From: Gamarada debralockiae
Lineage: Eukaryota > Ascomycota > Leotiomycetes > Helotiales > Hyphodiscaceae
Length of the DNA stretch: 44,154 nucleotides
Assembly: GCA_002803225.1 (NCBI GenBank)
Contig: NXFV01000288.1
Coordinates: 1 to 44,154, forward strand
Reading direction: 5' to 3'
Shown here: positions 10,580-20,739 of the stretch, in pieces
Layout: each line of letters opens with the position of its first letter
Position numbering within the stretch: the stretch's first letter is position 1
Translations under genes and position numbers: made by a program
Notes under the pieces: generated by a model
What the model was told of the DNA's origin: nothing
What the model saw: only the letters and a program-made list of their open reading frames with translations
Databases searched by the model: none

Positions 10580-11377
10580 ATGTCTTCCAGCAACCCTAAT
10601 GCGGACGTATCGAGCAACGACCCCATCAACCTCGCAGGAAACTCCTCAACCTGGCATTCCCAAGGCAACTCCGCCGTCACAAGAATCCAACGTCTCCACA
10701 ACCTCGGAAGTCACATCGGCGTCACCAACTCTCCCTTCTACCCCAAGACGGTGCAAGAGTATGGAATCCATCAAATGGAATACAAAGAACAGTGCGCGGT
10801 GGAAGAGAGGAAGCGCCTCGAAAACCGCATCGCCGACTCTGCCGCCCTCACTTCACAGCTCGCAGGTTTGAAAGGTGAAGACAAAGACTGCGAGCGAGCT
10901 CGTTGCAAGGTCCAGAAAATCATGGGCGGTATCGAGATGTGGGAGAATGCCGCGGATGCTACGACTGTGTTGGGGAAGAAGAGTATTTGGGCTGCTGGCG
11001 CAGAGAAGAGTCCTGTTAGTTGGCCGACGAGAGAGGAGTGCAAGGATGTGGGCGAGCAGCAGGCGCGACAGGGCTTGACGAGGAAGTTCCCGTTGGCGAA
11101 GGATAATAAGCTGAAGGCTATTGATCGTAGTGAGATGATGTGTAGTGGGCAGGAGGAGGAAGTTGCGAAAATGGAGCGGGGGGGGAGAGCGATGCCGTGG
11201 CGGGCGAAGGAGGTTGCGAAGGTTGAGAAGTTCGATGAGACGGAGTTGGGGAGAAGCGATAGAGTTAGTAAGGGTTTGGAGAGATACCAGACGCATGAGC
11301 GGACGAGAGCTGAGCAGATTGATGATGCGGAGATGCGAGAGAGGGGTTGGTTGGGTGATTTGTTGAATGAGCTTTAG
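10580..11377 (+). CDS. Hypothetical charged, coiled-coil-prone protein
   Basis: A 265-aa single-exon frame with a good start context (CAACA before ATG). I recognise no domain. Residues 1-55 are Ser/Asn-rich and probably disordered. About 65-125 is helical and charged with heptad-like spacing (EERKRLENRIADSAALTSQL) and contains two cysteines. The C-terminal 100 residues are Glu/Lys/Arg-rich (KEVAKVEKFDETELG, HERTRAEQIDDAEMRERG) and again helical. There is no signal peptide or membrane segment. GC-rich third positions and the absence of stops separate it from the flanking repeat relics, so it looks like a real gene. It sits alone between the Crypton and LINE relics, which is typical of lineage-restricted genes. 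The long minus-strand frame over its 3' half is a shadow. Confidence 0.6.
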   Translation: MSSSNPNADVSSNDPINLAGNSSTWHSQGNSAVTRIQRLHNLGSHIGVTNSPFYPKTVQEYGIHQMEYKEQCAVEERKRLENRIADSAALTSQLAGLKGEDKDCERARCKVQKIMGGIEMWENAADATTVLGKKSIWAAGAEKSPVSWPTREECKDVGEQQARQGLTRKFPLAKDNKLKAIDRSEMMCSGQEEEVAKMERGGRAMPWRAKEVAKVEKFDETELGRSDRVSKGLERYQTHERTRAEQIDDAEMRERGWLGDLLNEL

Positions 11378-11859
11378 GGGCGTTTTGGAATCGTTCATTG
11401 GAGTTCAGTGATTGAGAACGGATACCATGATGATGCGTAGGGATGGGATATCAGGATACTGCATAGCGATGGCGTTTCTTTTAATTGTTCAGGAGATTTC
11501 AATGATCGACAGAGAGCGAACACTGCATAGCGATGGCGTTCTTCATACATACAGTGTCAGGCAAGAGCCTCTGCAGGAGTAAACTTGCAATGCCGACACA
11601 GATAGACTTCCGCATTTAGCGGATAATAAATAGATATCATAAAAACGAAACTGCAATCCCAAGTGATTGCTTGATTTATTATTCTTACACTATTCTGGCT
11701 AGCTATCTACGTAGGAAATCTGCTTATTAAATGCATTCCCAGGAAACCTCGCCAGACAAAAACCTGAGAGCCGCCAGTTAACTATCCTTAATAGAAGTCT
11801 ACACGCTGCCTGTATTCCAAAGCATAGTCTACAACAAGAAGAAACCCCCTTAGCAGGCT
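11378..11859. other. 3' flank of hypothetical gene, then repeat edge
   Basis: No coding signal. It contains a short exact direct repeat (listed separately) and becomes AT-rich towards the LINE relic. Confidence 0.4.
11458..11541 (+). repeat. Short direct repeat pair, 64-bp spacing
   Basis: ACTGCATAGCGATGGCGTT occurs at 11458-11476 and again at 11522-11540, just downstream of the hypothetical gene. This may be a small local duplication or a footprint. Confidence 0.6.
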
Positions 11860-13296
11860 TTAGTCTTCTTCCATTCGCTGGAAGGATCCAAGCATATCTC
11901 GAATCGATTTGGCTTTTCCCTTCACATCCTTCTTAGGACAGCCAGGCCTCGACGGGAACTCTCTGGCGTCTCACTTGCTATCGGCTGTGACGCGCTCCTG
12001 GCCAAGACTACCCCAGGATTGGATTCCTGGGACAGAGCAGCAGCTCCTACTGATTGATTCCCCCGAGCCTAGGGCTCTTGGAACCTGATGGGTCGCTGGA
12101 CATACGCCTGCCTCACTTCCTCGACCCTCTTCTTATCCCCAGGCAGCTCCTTGACTACACTGGGTACCTAGGGGAGTCGCACACTATACACTAGTATCTT
12201 GCCAGCTCTTGTTTATATAGACAATTATTAGTTTTATGTCCTAGGGCAGTACAGAACCCATACTGTACCTTATTGCCATAAGCCCTTACTGTATAGCCGT
12301 ACTTATAGCCCTGAAAGCACTGTGTAACTATACAGTCCCCTGTAAACGGCTCATAGTCATGTAGATGATAGTCCTAAATAAGACTACTATCAACTAGTAT
12401 GTTTGCCTGTTCTGGTTCAGCAACACTCACATAAAGTAGTGCTATAGTCTTTCCTGCTTAAAGTATATACCTTCCCCAGGTAGCCCTTATAATCTCCACC
12501 TTGCCTTCCATCGATGAATTCTGCTTGTAAATCGCCTCAATAGCTTCCTTCTGCTGCCTGACATTAACGTGGGCAACCCAGATACTATAGGCCAGTACAA
12601 CTAAGGCCTATCGCTGGACCTTCATCCTTCCCCAAAGGCACGTAACTAGCTGCTCTCCTTCTCTAGTGGATACTTCGTATGTCTATCCGCTGCTATGACC
12701 AGAACATCGCCGCTTGGCAGCCGGCGTACCACCACCGCAGAATCCGCCCTTAATGAGTTGATATCTCCGATAATTTCCTTGCACCCTCAGCGCGCCTGCC
12801 CTAGTGCCTCTTTCCCTGGTAAAACCACAACCTCCTAGTATCGTCTCTCTGGAATAACTGCCTCTGCAGCTCAGCTGCCCCCCTTCGCGACGTCGGCATG
12901 GGTCGGGCGAGTCTTCAGCAAGTCCTTTAGGCATGCTTTGATGTGTTTGATGTCGGCGCGTAGTTCGTTGATGACACGTGTCGCACTCGCAGGTAGCTGG
13001 CTACCCTCCGGCGACACAACAGTATGTATGAGGGATTCTAGCGCATCAAATACTCCCTCTGGAGCGTCTACCTCAGTCAGATATCTCCCTAAAGTATCGA
13101 TTGCTGCAACTGTCTCATCATCAAGGCTGTCAATCGCCGCATCACTGGCGGCTCTCTGGCGACTTTCTGACGCCTTGCCAGCAGCCCTAGGAGGACCAGG
13201 GCACCCATAGCAGGCTTTAATAGTCAAAAGGACAGTATAATCGATTGGGATCAAAGTAATGGGTGTGGTGACAAAATTCGTGTTCTTCCATCCCAA
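11860..13296 (-). pseudogene. Decayed Tad1-like LINE, ORF1 (gag-like) part
   Basis: Read on the minus strand. 12871-13296 is open for 141 codons and holds a helical ORF1 segment (DALESLIHTVVSPEGSQLPA, RVINELRADIKHIKACLKDL). Beyond it, through many stops, comes SIWVAHVNVRQQKEAIEAIY, then KVEIIRATWGRYIL and AGKTIALLYVSVAEPEQANI. At about 12215-12325 are the remains of two CCHC zinc knuckles (CFQGYKYGYTVRAYGNK, then YGFCTALGHKTNNC). This order is that of ORF1 in fungal Tad1-clade non-LTR retrotransposons. Knuckle Cys/His residues have become Tyr, as G:C-to-A:T mutation does. No ORF2 endonuclease or reverse transcriptase follows, so the element is missing its 3' part. The start is uncertain; the first 25 residues of the open frame may not belong. 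Confidence 0.72.
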
Positions 13297-14487
13297 GTGA
13301 TTCGCTCAGTGATTTGAACAATTCAGGATGCAGAACCAGATATTCAAGGGGCAGCGACAACTTAGGTCTTTGGATGTCATACTGTATTGAACGATGCGAG
13401 GCATGCAGATTCGGGGCATCCAAGAGAAAAAGACCCCCTGTCTTTGGAATCGCTTGTTTGTATTGAACAATTTGAAGATGCAGATATGGATCTGGATACA
13501 GTACTAGAGGTGTTTGGATCTTTCCATTGCTTTGAAGGAATGGCATCTAAGACAGGAAGTATGCATGGCACCACAGCTTTCAAACGGTGAGAACAGTGAC
13601 AACATCTGAACGAGTGAAATACATAGATGAGGGATCTTTCCAGGCATTATCCCTTGGTCACTTGAGGGTATAATTATCTAGACTGTCCCTGGTGTGGATA
13701 GAGTGAAGGAAGCAGAAATTGCATCAGCGAGCTTTCGGGTTGACGATCTCGAACCGAGCAGTGCACAGACCAATACATCGGCATTTTCACATGGAGAGAG
13801 ACAAAGATCTCTTGAAAAAGAAACGTAGAGTTCAAAGGAATTGTATTCAGGGCATGAATACCGTGTCTTCCGATTATCTAGATGTACTTCCTACCTTCCC
13901 CCAGCTCCAGAGTAGTAGTAAACACCAGATCTTCCCCCTCTGCCCAAGTGGCTTGGAGATCCCCAAACCTCCCGCCGCCTTAAGCCCCACTGTAATCCCT
14001 TATCGCGATAACGAGCCTTGTCTCGGGGAACAAGAAAAAGCCTCTCTCTGCGTCGACACGTTCGTCATCGACACTCTAGCACAGTCACTCATAAAAACCC
14101 CACCACATCCACCTTCCCATCAACCTCCTCCAAAGCACAACCTCAATCAGCGGTGTGACAAGAATCCAGCTCTTGCTTCAACTATCTCTATTCTCTTGGC
14201 AGGACAGTAGCAGCAGCCGCCTTATCTCGAGCCTCGTGCGACCGTGTGGGGCCGTCAGATCCGACCGAAGAACTTGCTTCATCTGGAAGGAACAAAGCGA
14301 CAAGGCAAGCAAGGAAGGATGTATGGTGTACCCGCCGGACATAGACGGACATGGTCTACCAATTCACAGAAGTATAATTTGGCCAATGTGTGTATATATT
14401 TCCATCCTCTTTCTGTTCCTGGAATTCTGCTTCTCTTTTTCATTCTGTCATTTTTTTGGTTAAAAGTGCCGAGAATTAGCCATAGTC
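13297..14487. other. Region without a supportable gene
   Basis: A few 60-160-codon frames (for example 13719-14210 plus) lack conserved-looking segments and splice-supported partners. I see no RNA gene or repeat. A transcribed gene cannot be excluded. Confidence 0.35.
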
Positions 14488-14760
14488 ATGGTTTTCATTT
14501 GGACCCAGTGCCCAACACGTGCTCCCTGTGGCTGTAAGTTGGCTGCTGAAGAAACACTTTGTAATAAGTGTGAGCGATTGGCGGTGAAGAAAACAAAGAT
14601 CGTGGGATGTCGTGGGATAACTTCCTCCTACCATCCAGGCGAGCAGCAGTTACATGCCGTCAACCGTTTCATCGGCGAAACGGACATCGATATTCAGGAA
14701 CCCGAGGTCGAAGGGCCAGAAGCCGCTGACCTCAAGCCCGAAAGAAGGGTTGTGATTTGA
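14488..14760 (+). CDS. Possible small Cys-containing protein
   Basis: A 90-codon frame starting MVFIWTQCPTRAPCGCK. The N-terminal 32 residues hold five cysteines (CPTRAPCGC and CNKC), which could bind a metal. The C-terminal half is acidic (IDIQEPEVEGPEAADL). The family is not recognised. It may be a real small gene, one exon of a longer gene, or chance. Confidence 0.3.
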   Translation: MVFIWTQCPTRAPCGCKLAAEETLCNKCERLAVKKTKIVGCRGITSSYHPGEQQLHAVNRFIGETDIDIQEPEVEGPEAADLKPERRVVI

Positions 14761-15531
14761 GGACATGAAATCTGAAGAAGAATTAGTTTTCTCCTTCAAT
14801 TGGGAAAAGGGATTGAAAGGAGACCCATGACCTGATTTACCTCCCCATACAATTCTGCGCATGACAGGAATTGGTCCCAGTAAAGTTAGCCATGGCGTTG
14901 CTTGACATGCACGTACATGAGACCCCCGATGAAAAAACGGGGATCACCAAGTAGTCGAGGCGCTGAAGAGGAAAAAGAAAATCCCACGGTGCTCGATTTC
15001 CGAGAGGAGAAATCTTGAAGATATTTCTGACTTTCCAATTGAAGTTGTAACTATTCAAGAAAGTACTTTCTCCCTTCTTAAATTCCTCGACGACGGGGTA
15101 GTCCATCTCCAGCCTCGTGCGGGGTTTTGATCGGGTTGATCGTCATTGCGTCCCAAGCCACAAACAAAATCATTTGACCCGAACCATCGAAAAGTTCCCC
15201 CAAATCTTCTCCCCCAAACAATCCACCACCTCACTACCACCACAACGTACACTCCCTTACACCAATGGACTCGAGATTTTAATTGATCCATCAATCATTG
15301 AATCTCGCATGAAGTCAATCTAGAGAAAGCTCGTCTCTTCTTGATTTCTACGTTCAGCGTTCGTAGAAATTCAAGAAGAGAACTTCCCGTAACCAACCGT
15401 TATTTTCCGCGGTTCATCTACACCTCGAAATCTCACGCGATCACCTCCTACACTCTCTTTATGCATAATTCCTCCTCTATTCTACTCAATCTCCTTCATC
15501 TACCTACCATTCCGTCGCAATAATCGCAAAA
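14761..15531. other. Intergenic region and promoter/leader of PFK-2/FBPase-2
   Basis: No convincing coding sequence. The last 150 bases are pyrimidine-rich (CTCCTTCATCTACC), as in fungal leaders, and contain a strong inverted repeat listed separately. Confidence 0.5.
15334..15381 (+). promoter_or_regulatory. Strong hairpin in the presumed leader of PFK-2/FBPase-2
   Basis: TCTCTTCTTGATTTCTACG (15334-15352) pairs with 15362-15381 across a 9-base loop. All 19 left-arm bases pair; the right arm has one extra A as a bulge. It ends 150 bp before the ATG. If transcribed it would form a stable stem in the 5' leader; in DNA it could be a cruciform or palindromic binding site. The function is not known. 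Confidence 0.55.
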
Positions 15532-17234
15532 ATGGAGATGGCACGCCCCCGAAAGACTAACGGCGTCGGTATTCAGGTCGAAGACACCCAAATCTGCGTG
15601 GTGATGGTTGGTCTGCCAGCTCGTGGAAAGTCTCTCATTGCCCAAAAAGGTACGAATCTACCTCATCCGAAGCGCTGTATTTACTCGCAGACTCTCAACT
15701 AACACACTGTCTTAACAGCCCAGCGCTACCTCAAATGGCTCTCTATCGACGCTCAAGTCTTCAACGTAGGAAACTACCGACGACACGACACTCCACAACC
15801 CACCGCCGATTTCTTCGACACCTCCAACGCGGAGGGTGAGCGAATGCGCCGCGCAGCAGCCCAAGCCGCCGTTGCAGACATGCTGAAGTGGTTTAAGCAA
15901 GGAGGAGTGATCGGCATTCTGGACGCTACGAACTCTACAAAACAGCGCAGACGCTGGATTAAGCAGTGCTGCGATAATGAGGGAATTGAAACTCTTTTCG
16001 TGGAGTCGAAGTGCGATGACGAGGATCTGATCATGAGCAATATTCTTGAGGTGAAGACGACATCCCCGGATTACAAAGGCTTGGATCCCGAGACCGCGGC
16101 GACGGATTTCAGAAACCGGATTCGAAACTATGAGAAGGTTTATCAGACGATTGATGAGGATGAGAGTGATCTTACGTACTTGAAGATTATGAATGTGGGC
16201 AAGCAGGTCATTATCAACCGCATTCAGGATTATTTGCAGAGTCGGGTGGTTTATTATCTGATGAATTTGCATATCAAGCCTCGTTCAATTTGGTTGTCAC
16301 GCGTAAGATTTTCTTGATTTCGGTTCGAGAATGAAACTGATTTTCAACAGCACGGCGAATCTATGTTCAATCTCGAGGGCAAGATCGGTGGCGACGCAAA
16401 TCTCTCTCCACGAGGCGAGTTGTACGCGAAGAAGCTACCAGCATTAGTTCGTGAGTCAGTGGGTGTAAGTACTCTCTTCCCTTCATTCGGCATCAATCTC
16501 TCTCTACTATTCTCTGAACCGTATTTCTACACCAAATTCAAAACTGACAACCCCAGGATGATCGCCCCTTAACAGTCTGGACCTCAACCCTCAAGCGCAC
16601 CATCGCGACCGCCCGCTTCCTCCCCCAAGAATACAACCAATTGCAATGGAAGGCTCTCGATGAGTTGGACTCCGGTGTTTGCGACTGCTTGACTTATCAA
16701 GAGATCGCTGAGATATATCCCGAGGATTTCGCTGCTAGAGATGATGATAAGTACAACTACCGATATCGTGGTGGAGAGTCGTAAGTTCCAACTCCCAATT
16801 TTCCCCACAATTTGTCACTCCCATCCCCAATTTTTCCCCACCTTTTGATATTAGGCACAATTCGCTGATACAAAAACAGATACCGAGACGTAGTAATCCG
16901 CCTCGAGCCAATCATAATGGAACTCGAGCGTTCCGAAAACATCCTCATAGTGACCCACCAAGCCGTCCTCCGCTGCATCTACGCCTACTTCATGAAGAAA
17001 TCCCAAGAAGAATCTCCCTGGATGGCCGTCCCCCTTCACACTCTCATCAAGCTTACTCCTCGCGCATACGGAACTGAAGAGAAGCGATACGATGCTAAGA
17101 TTCCCGCCGTTTCTACTTGGCGAGGAAAGGGAAGTGTCGCTAAGCATGAAGATCCTGTTGAGGGCACGGAGATGTTGGGCGGTGCTAAGGCTGGTAAGGG
17201 CGAGATTGCTGTTGACGGTGTGGAGGTTCATTGA
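15532..17234 (+). CDS. 6-phosphofructo-2-kinase / fructose-2,6-bisphosphatase
   Basis: Makes and breaks fructose 2,6-bisphosphate, the cytosolic signal that sets glycolytic against gluconeogenic flux. Five exons (15532-15649, 15719-16302, 16351-16464, 16557-16780, 16880-17234) encode 464 aa, close to yeast FBP26 (452) and shorter than yeast PFK26. The N-terminal kinase domain has the P-loop GLPARGKS (27-34), FNVGNYRR and LDATNSTKQRR. The C-terminal histidine-phosphatase domain begins LSRHGESMFNLEGKIGGD (catalytic His235), continues with TSTLKRTIATA and DELDSG (Glu308), and has the second catalytic region VTHQAVLRC (His373). Both active sites look intact, so the enzyme is probably bifunctional. 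The tail is short, so the long regulatory extensions of some homologues are absent. A hairpin lies upstream. The first ATG is used; a second Met is at codon 3. Confidence 0.95.
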
Positions 17235-18152
17235 GTCGGTTGAGTTGGTGGGGAAATGGGGCCCGAGATTCATTTCTTGGGCAGATGTGATGGGATAATG
17301 TGTCGACAGAGCTTCCATTTCGTTGGATCATCTCGTGTTCTTGAGATTCGGCCATCTCCCTCATTTAGGATATCTTTCAGGGTTGCCTTCGATCTCTTGG
17401 GCTTAATTTCTTGAGCAGATATTGCCATTTCCTCTCTTCTCTTCATTGAGTCGAGTGGTGATTTTCTTTCTTTCTAATGACGAAGATATGAAGAAGCTGG
17501 CTGGTACATAAAGACAGGGCTGGATGGGTCTGGGTCAGATCTCGCATAGCGAAATGGCGTCACGGCTGGATTGCATGTATGGTTTAGATGGCACTCTACA
17601 CTCTGGTATCACACTCCTGAGGGATGAACGACAGAAAAATTGAAATTGGAAGTTTGAGATTACGAATAATTCACAATTGCCTAGGACATTTGAGGGTTGG
17701 AGCTGGTGATTGTTTGACATGACTGGATCCAGTACGAGGATAATCCAACGATGCAAGAACGAGCGATGAATCGACTTCTTGTGGTATTTAAGCGATATAG
17801 AAGCGGGTGCCTGTTCATGGCAGTAATACCAACCTGCCTGATTTCCTCGAATTCGCCCGATTGAAGTGAAAAATTGAAAGTCTTGGACAATTGATGTAAT
17901 CATGTTGCCATTTGTTCATAATACTACCGTCCCGTCTATCCATTTGCACCTGGTCTATGTAAGAAATATTGTTTGCGAAGTAACGCCCCCACCCTTCTAT
18001 GAATGATCCCCACTGTGTGGCTTGGATGAATTGGAGCTGCAGGCAATAGCAGCCCTCTCGATCGACCCGTCAATCATCCTCGTCATCACTAATGACTACT
18101 ACCCCACTCCTGGCCTTGTCCTTCCCCTTTGCTTTCCCCTTGCCCTTCAGAC
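17235..18152. other. Intergenic between convergent genes
   Basis: Holds the 3' ends of the PFK-2/FBPase-2 gene and the convergent Cys6-cluster gene. Short frames only; no repeat or RNA gene seen. Confidence 0.5.
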
Positions 18153-20739
18153 CTAAACCAGCACCAGCCCTAGCAATCCAGACGACCCGCCAACCTCTGC
18201 CTCCGCCGTCTTGCGCTTCATGTTCCCGCGACCCTCCAGCTCAAAGTAATCATCGATTCGACCTCCGAAACTCATTTGCCCTTGTCGTGACTGGCTTCCT
18301 CGAGAACTGCTTTGCGACGACGACTTGCTCGTACCTCCCATCCCACCACGAGCAGGTTGCTTCTGCGTCTGCCAGATCGAGTCCGGAGACGCTCCTTGAG
18401 AAGGCTTCTGGACTGCAGGCACCGGTTTCTGCTTGTCATTCCACTTCCCCTTCCCCTTCCCCACCCTCTCAAGAATCGTCCAAATCTCCTCATCACCCGC
18501 CTCGCCATCACTGCTCATCGCACTATCATTCGCCTCATCCACAACAGCTTTCTCACCCATTCCCTTCTGAATACGCACCATCAACTCACCTGTCGATGTA
18601 AGGAACGAAGCATCAGCTCGAACGCCGAATTCATAGGTAAAGAGGTCTGTGCCAGCATGACGAACAGCTCGATCCAGAACTTCTTTGGTGTTGCTGCTGT
18701 ATTTAGCGATTTTGGTCCCGAGGTCCTTGCAGTCGCGACAGACGAGGAGTCCGCATCCACTTCCTTCTGGCAAGACCTCTTCAACAAGATTTTCCTCGAC
18801 TTGGCATGCGCAGCATTTGAAGTATGCTGGAGAAGGGCAGATGGAACACCATTTTGTGTTTTCTGCTAGCTTGCCGCCCTCTTTATCATTAACGAGGAGC
18901 GCTTGCACACTTTTCTCCATCTCTCCTTTCATAGTAATGCGAGGATCGACTTCGATGGATTGGAACTCGTGCTTTTCGCAGCCCATGATCTTGACTCGTT
19001 CGAAGGTACATGAAACGCACATTTGACTTCTCTCTTTCCCGTTGTCGGCATGGCCGCCGGGCATCTCCTCGTACCCGTGTCCATTGACAGCCGGAAATGG
19101 TACAACCTCGACTTCGATGTCTCCATGACCGAACAGACCAAAGAATGGAGATGTGCACCATGAGCAAGGACTCGTGCCCATAGGGTCAGGAATGTAGTTG
19201 AATTTGATCGGATGGCTGAAGGCAGTCTTGATTCTGACGTGTTGAATGCCACCACTGATGCCCAGTGGCGGGGTAAATTCCGGAGCATAAGCAGTAGATG
19301 AAGATCTTCTGTGTGCTTCTGCGGCAATCTTCTCTTGCTTCTTAGTTGTTTGCGCCTGGTAACGTGCACGCTCGTTGAAGAGTGTCGATGGCTTGTGTCG
19401 TGCGTACCCATAATAGTAGGCTTCGGCGAGGAGAGTGCTCTCCAGCCGCCCGTGAGTGTGGCCAGGAGTGTGTAGAGAGTCGGGGTCTTGTTCTTTCTTT
19501 GCCTCACTGCGAGTTAGCTTCCTTCCCCCCCTCTTCTGGCTTCTCTTGGACTGCACCGGCGGTGGTGTGATGCTCGAGGTGGTACCTGATGCAGGAATAC
19601 GAACAAGCACAAAAGCGCAATCTTCGCTGTTTTGGCGACAATTGCTGCAAGGCCCGCGCTGACCTCTCTTGAGATTGCATCTCCTGCCGTTGTTCCTACA
19701 CTGATTGCATGCAACATATAGTCTCTTAGGAGCCGGTAGAGCAGGCTCGGAGGAATCATGCGCTGGTGTCCTGAGGGAGGATAATGATTTCAAAGGTGCT
19801 GCTAAGCATTTCGCTTCTGCCTCTTGACATGCGTCGCAAGAGTGTACGCCTTTGCCGCCGTCGATACGGTAGGAACAACTGATACGTTTCTGCTTGCAGC
19901 GTTCGCAAGATTTCTTAAGTTCAGGGGGAATGGTAAGCTCGCAGTCGAAACCAGCGTCATCACATGCTGTGCATGGATAACTGTGGCCATATTCGATGAG
20001 AGAACAATCATCATCACCAACCTCAAAGCATGCTTTGCAGCCACGGCGCTGAGGATGACCAATAGTAAGTCGATCAATTGTAAGCCCATCCTCTCTGCAA
20101 ATATGTTAGTAATACACGATGAGAGCGCTGAAGTACACACCTTGCCAAAATCTCTCGCTGCCTTGTTGATCGTCTGGTCTTTCTGCGTGGGAGAGGAGGC
20201 CCGAAGAGATCATCTTCTTCCAGTTCTAGAGGAGATTCTGAAAGCTTGTCGTCTGGAGTGGTGGATTGCGAGTCGAATGGGCCTGGGGTAAGGGATCTTA
20301 GATAATCCAAGGCTTTTTGAGACGTGAAGGAAAATGTTAGGAGTGAACGGTATCCCACAGCCCTGCGAGATTTCTGACGAGGTCGTGGAAGATCATCATC
20401 CTCCTCAGTTGTCCTTGCCCTCTTTTTGCGGCGAGGTGGAGTTTCTGGCGGAGTCGCGCGCTCCTTGGTGGGGTCGTATGTGCCACTGTCATCTTGATCG
20501 ATCCATGCCGTACCGGCTCCGCGGATTACAATATGTTGTGTTGCGCGTCGTTTGTTATTGAGGATAACTCCCAGGTTGCGAAGATCAAATGGTCTTGCAC
20601 GAGCAGGGGCTTCGGAGAAGTATGAGTCTTCGGTAGGAATCACTGGAGCAGCTCCATGATCGCCGGGGTTCCGAGGCGGTTCTTCTGAATTGGAGTCGAG
20701 ATTGATTGGGGTTTGGGGAATGTCGATTTTGTCGTCCAT
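18153..20739 (-). CDS. Large nuclear-type protein with three tandem Cys6 zinc clusters
   Basis: Two exons (20141-20739, 18153-20094; 46-nt intron) give 846 aa. The split codon joins EILAR to EDGLTID and keeps one open frame to the stop. Residues 1-200 are charged and disordered with basic patches (PRRKKRARTTEEDDD), probably nuclear. Three Cys6 modules follow: 219-251 (C-x2-C-x7-C-x10-C-x2-C-x6-C), 263-296 (C-x2-C-x6-C-x12-C-x2-C-x6-C) and 329-359 (C-x2-C-x6-C-x9-C-x2-C-x6-C). The last two match the spacing of fungal Zn2Cys6 DNA-binding domains. Later come further Cys pairs (SPCSWCTSP, MCVSCTFERVKIMGC, WCSICPSP-YFKCCACQ, LLVCRDCKDL), suggesting extra zinc ribbons. The C-terminus is Ser/Gln-rich and holds GGRIDDYFEL, a PIP-like motif. 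No fungal-specific TF middle domain is visible. A DNA- or chromatin-binding role is inferred. Confidence 0.8.

Noticed and set aside
10853..11398. 181-codon minus-strand frame
   Set aside because: It is Leu/Arg-rich and the mirror of the plus-strand hypothetical gene, whose start context and composition are better.
18312..18869. 185-codon plus-strand frame and others over the Cys6 gene
   Set aside because: Arg/Leu/His-biased shadow frames of the 846-aa minus-strand gene.
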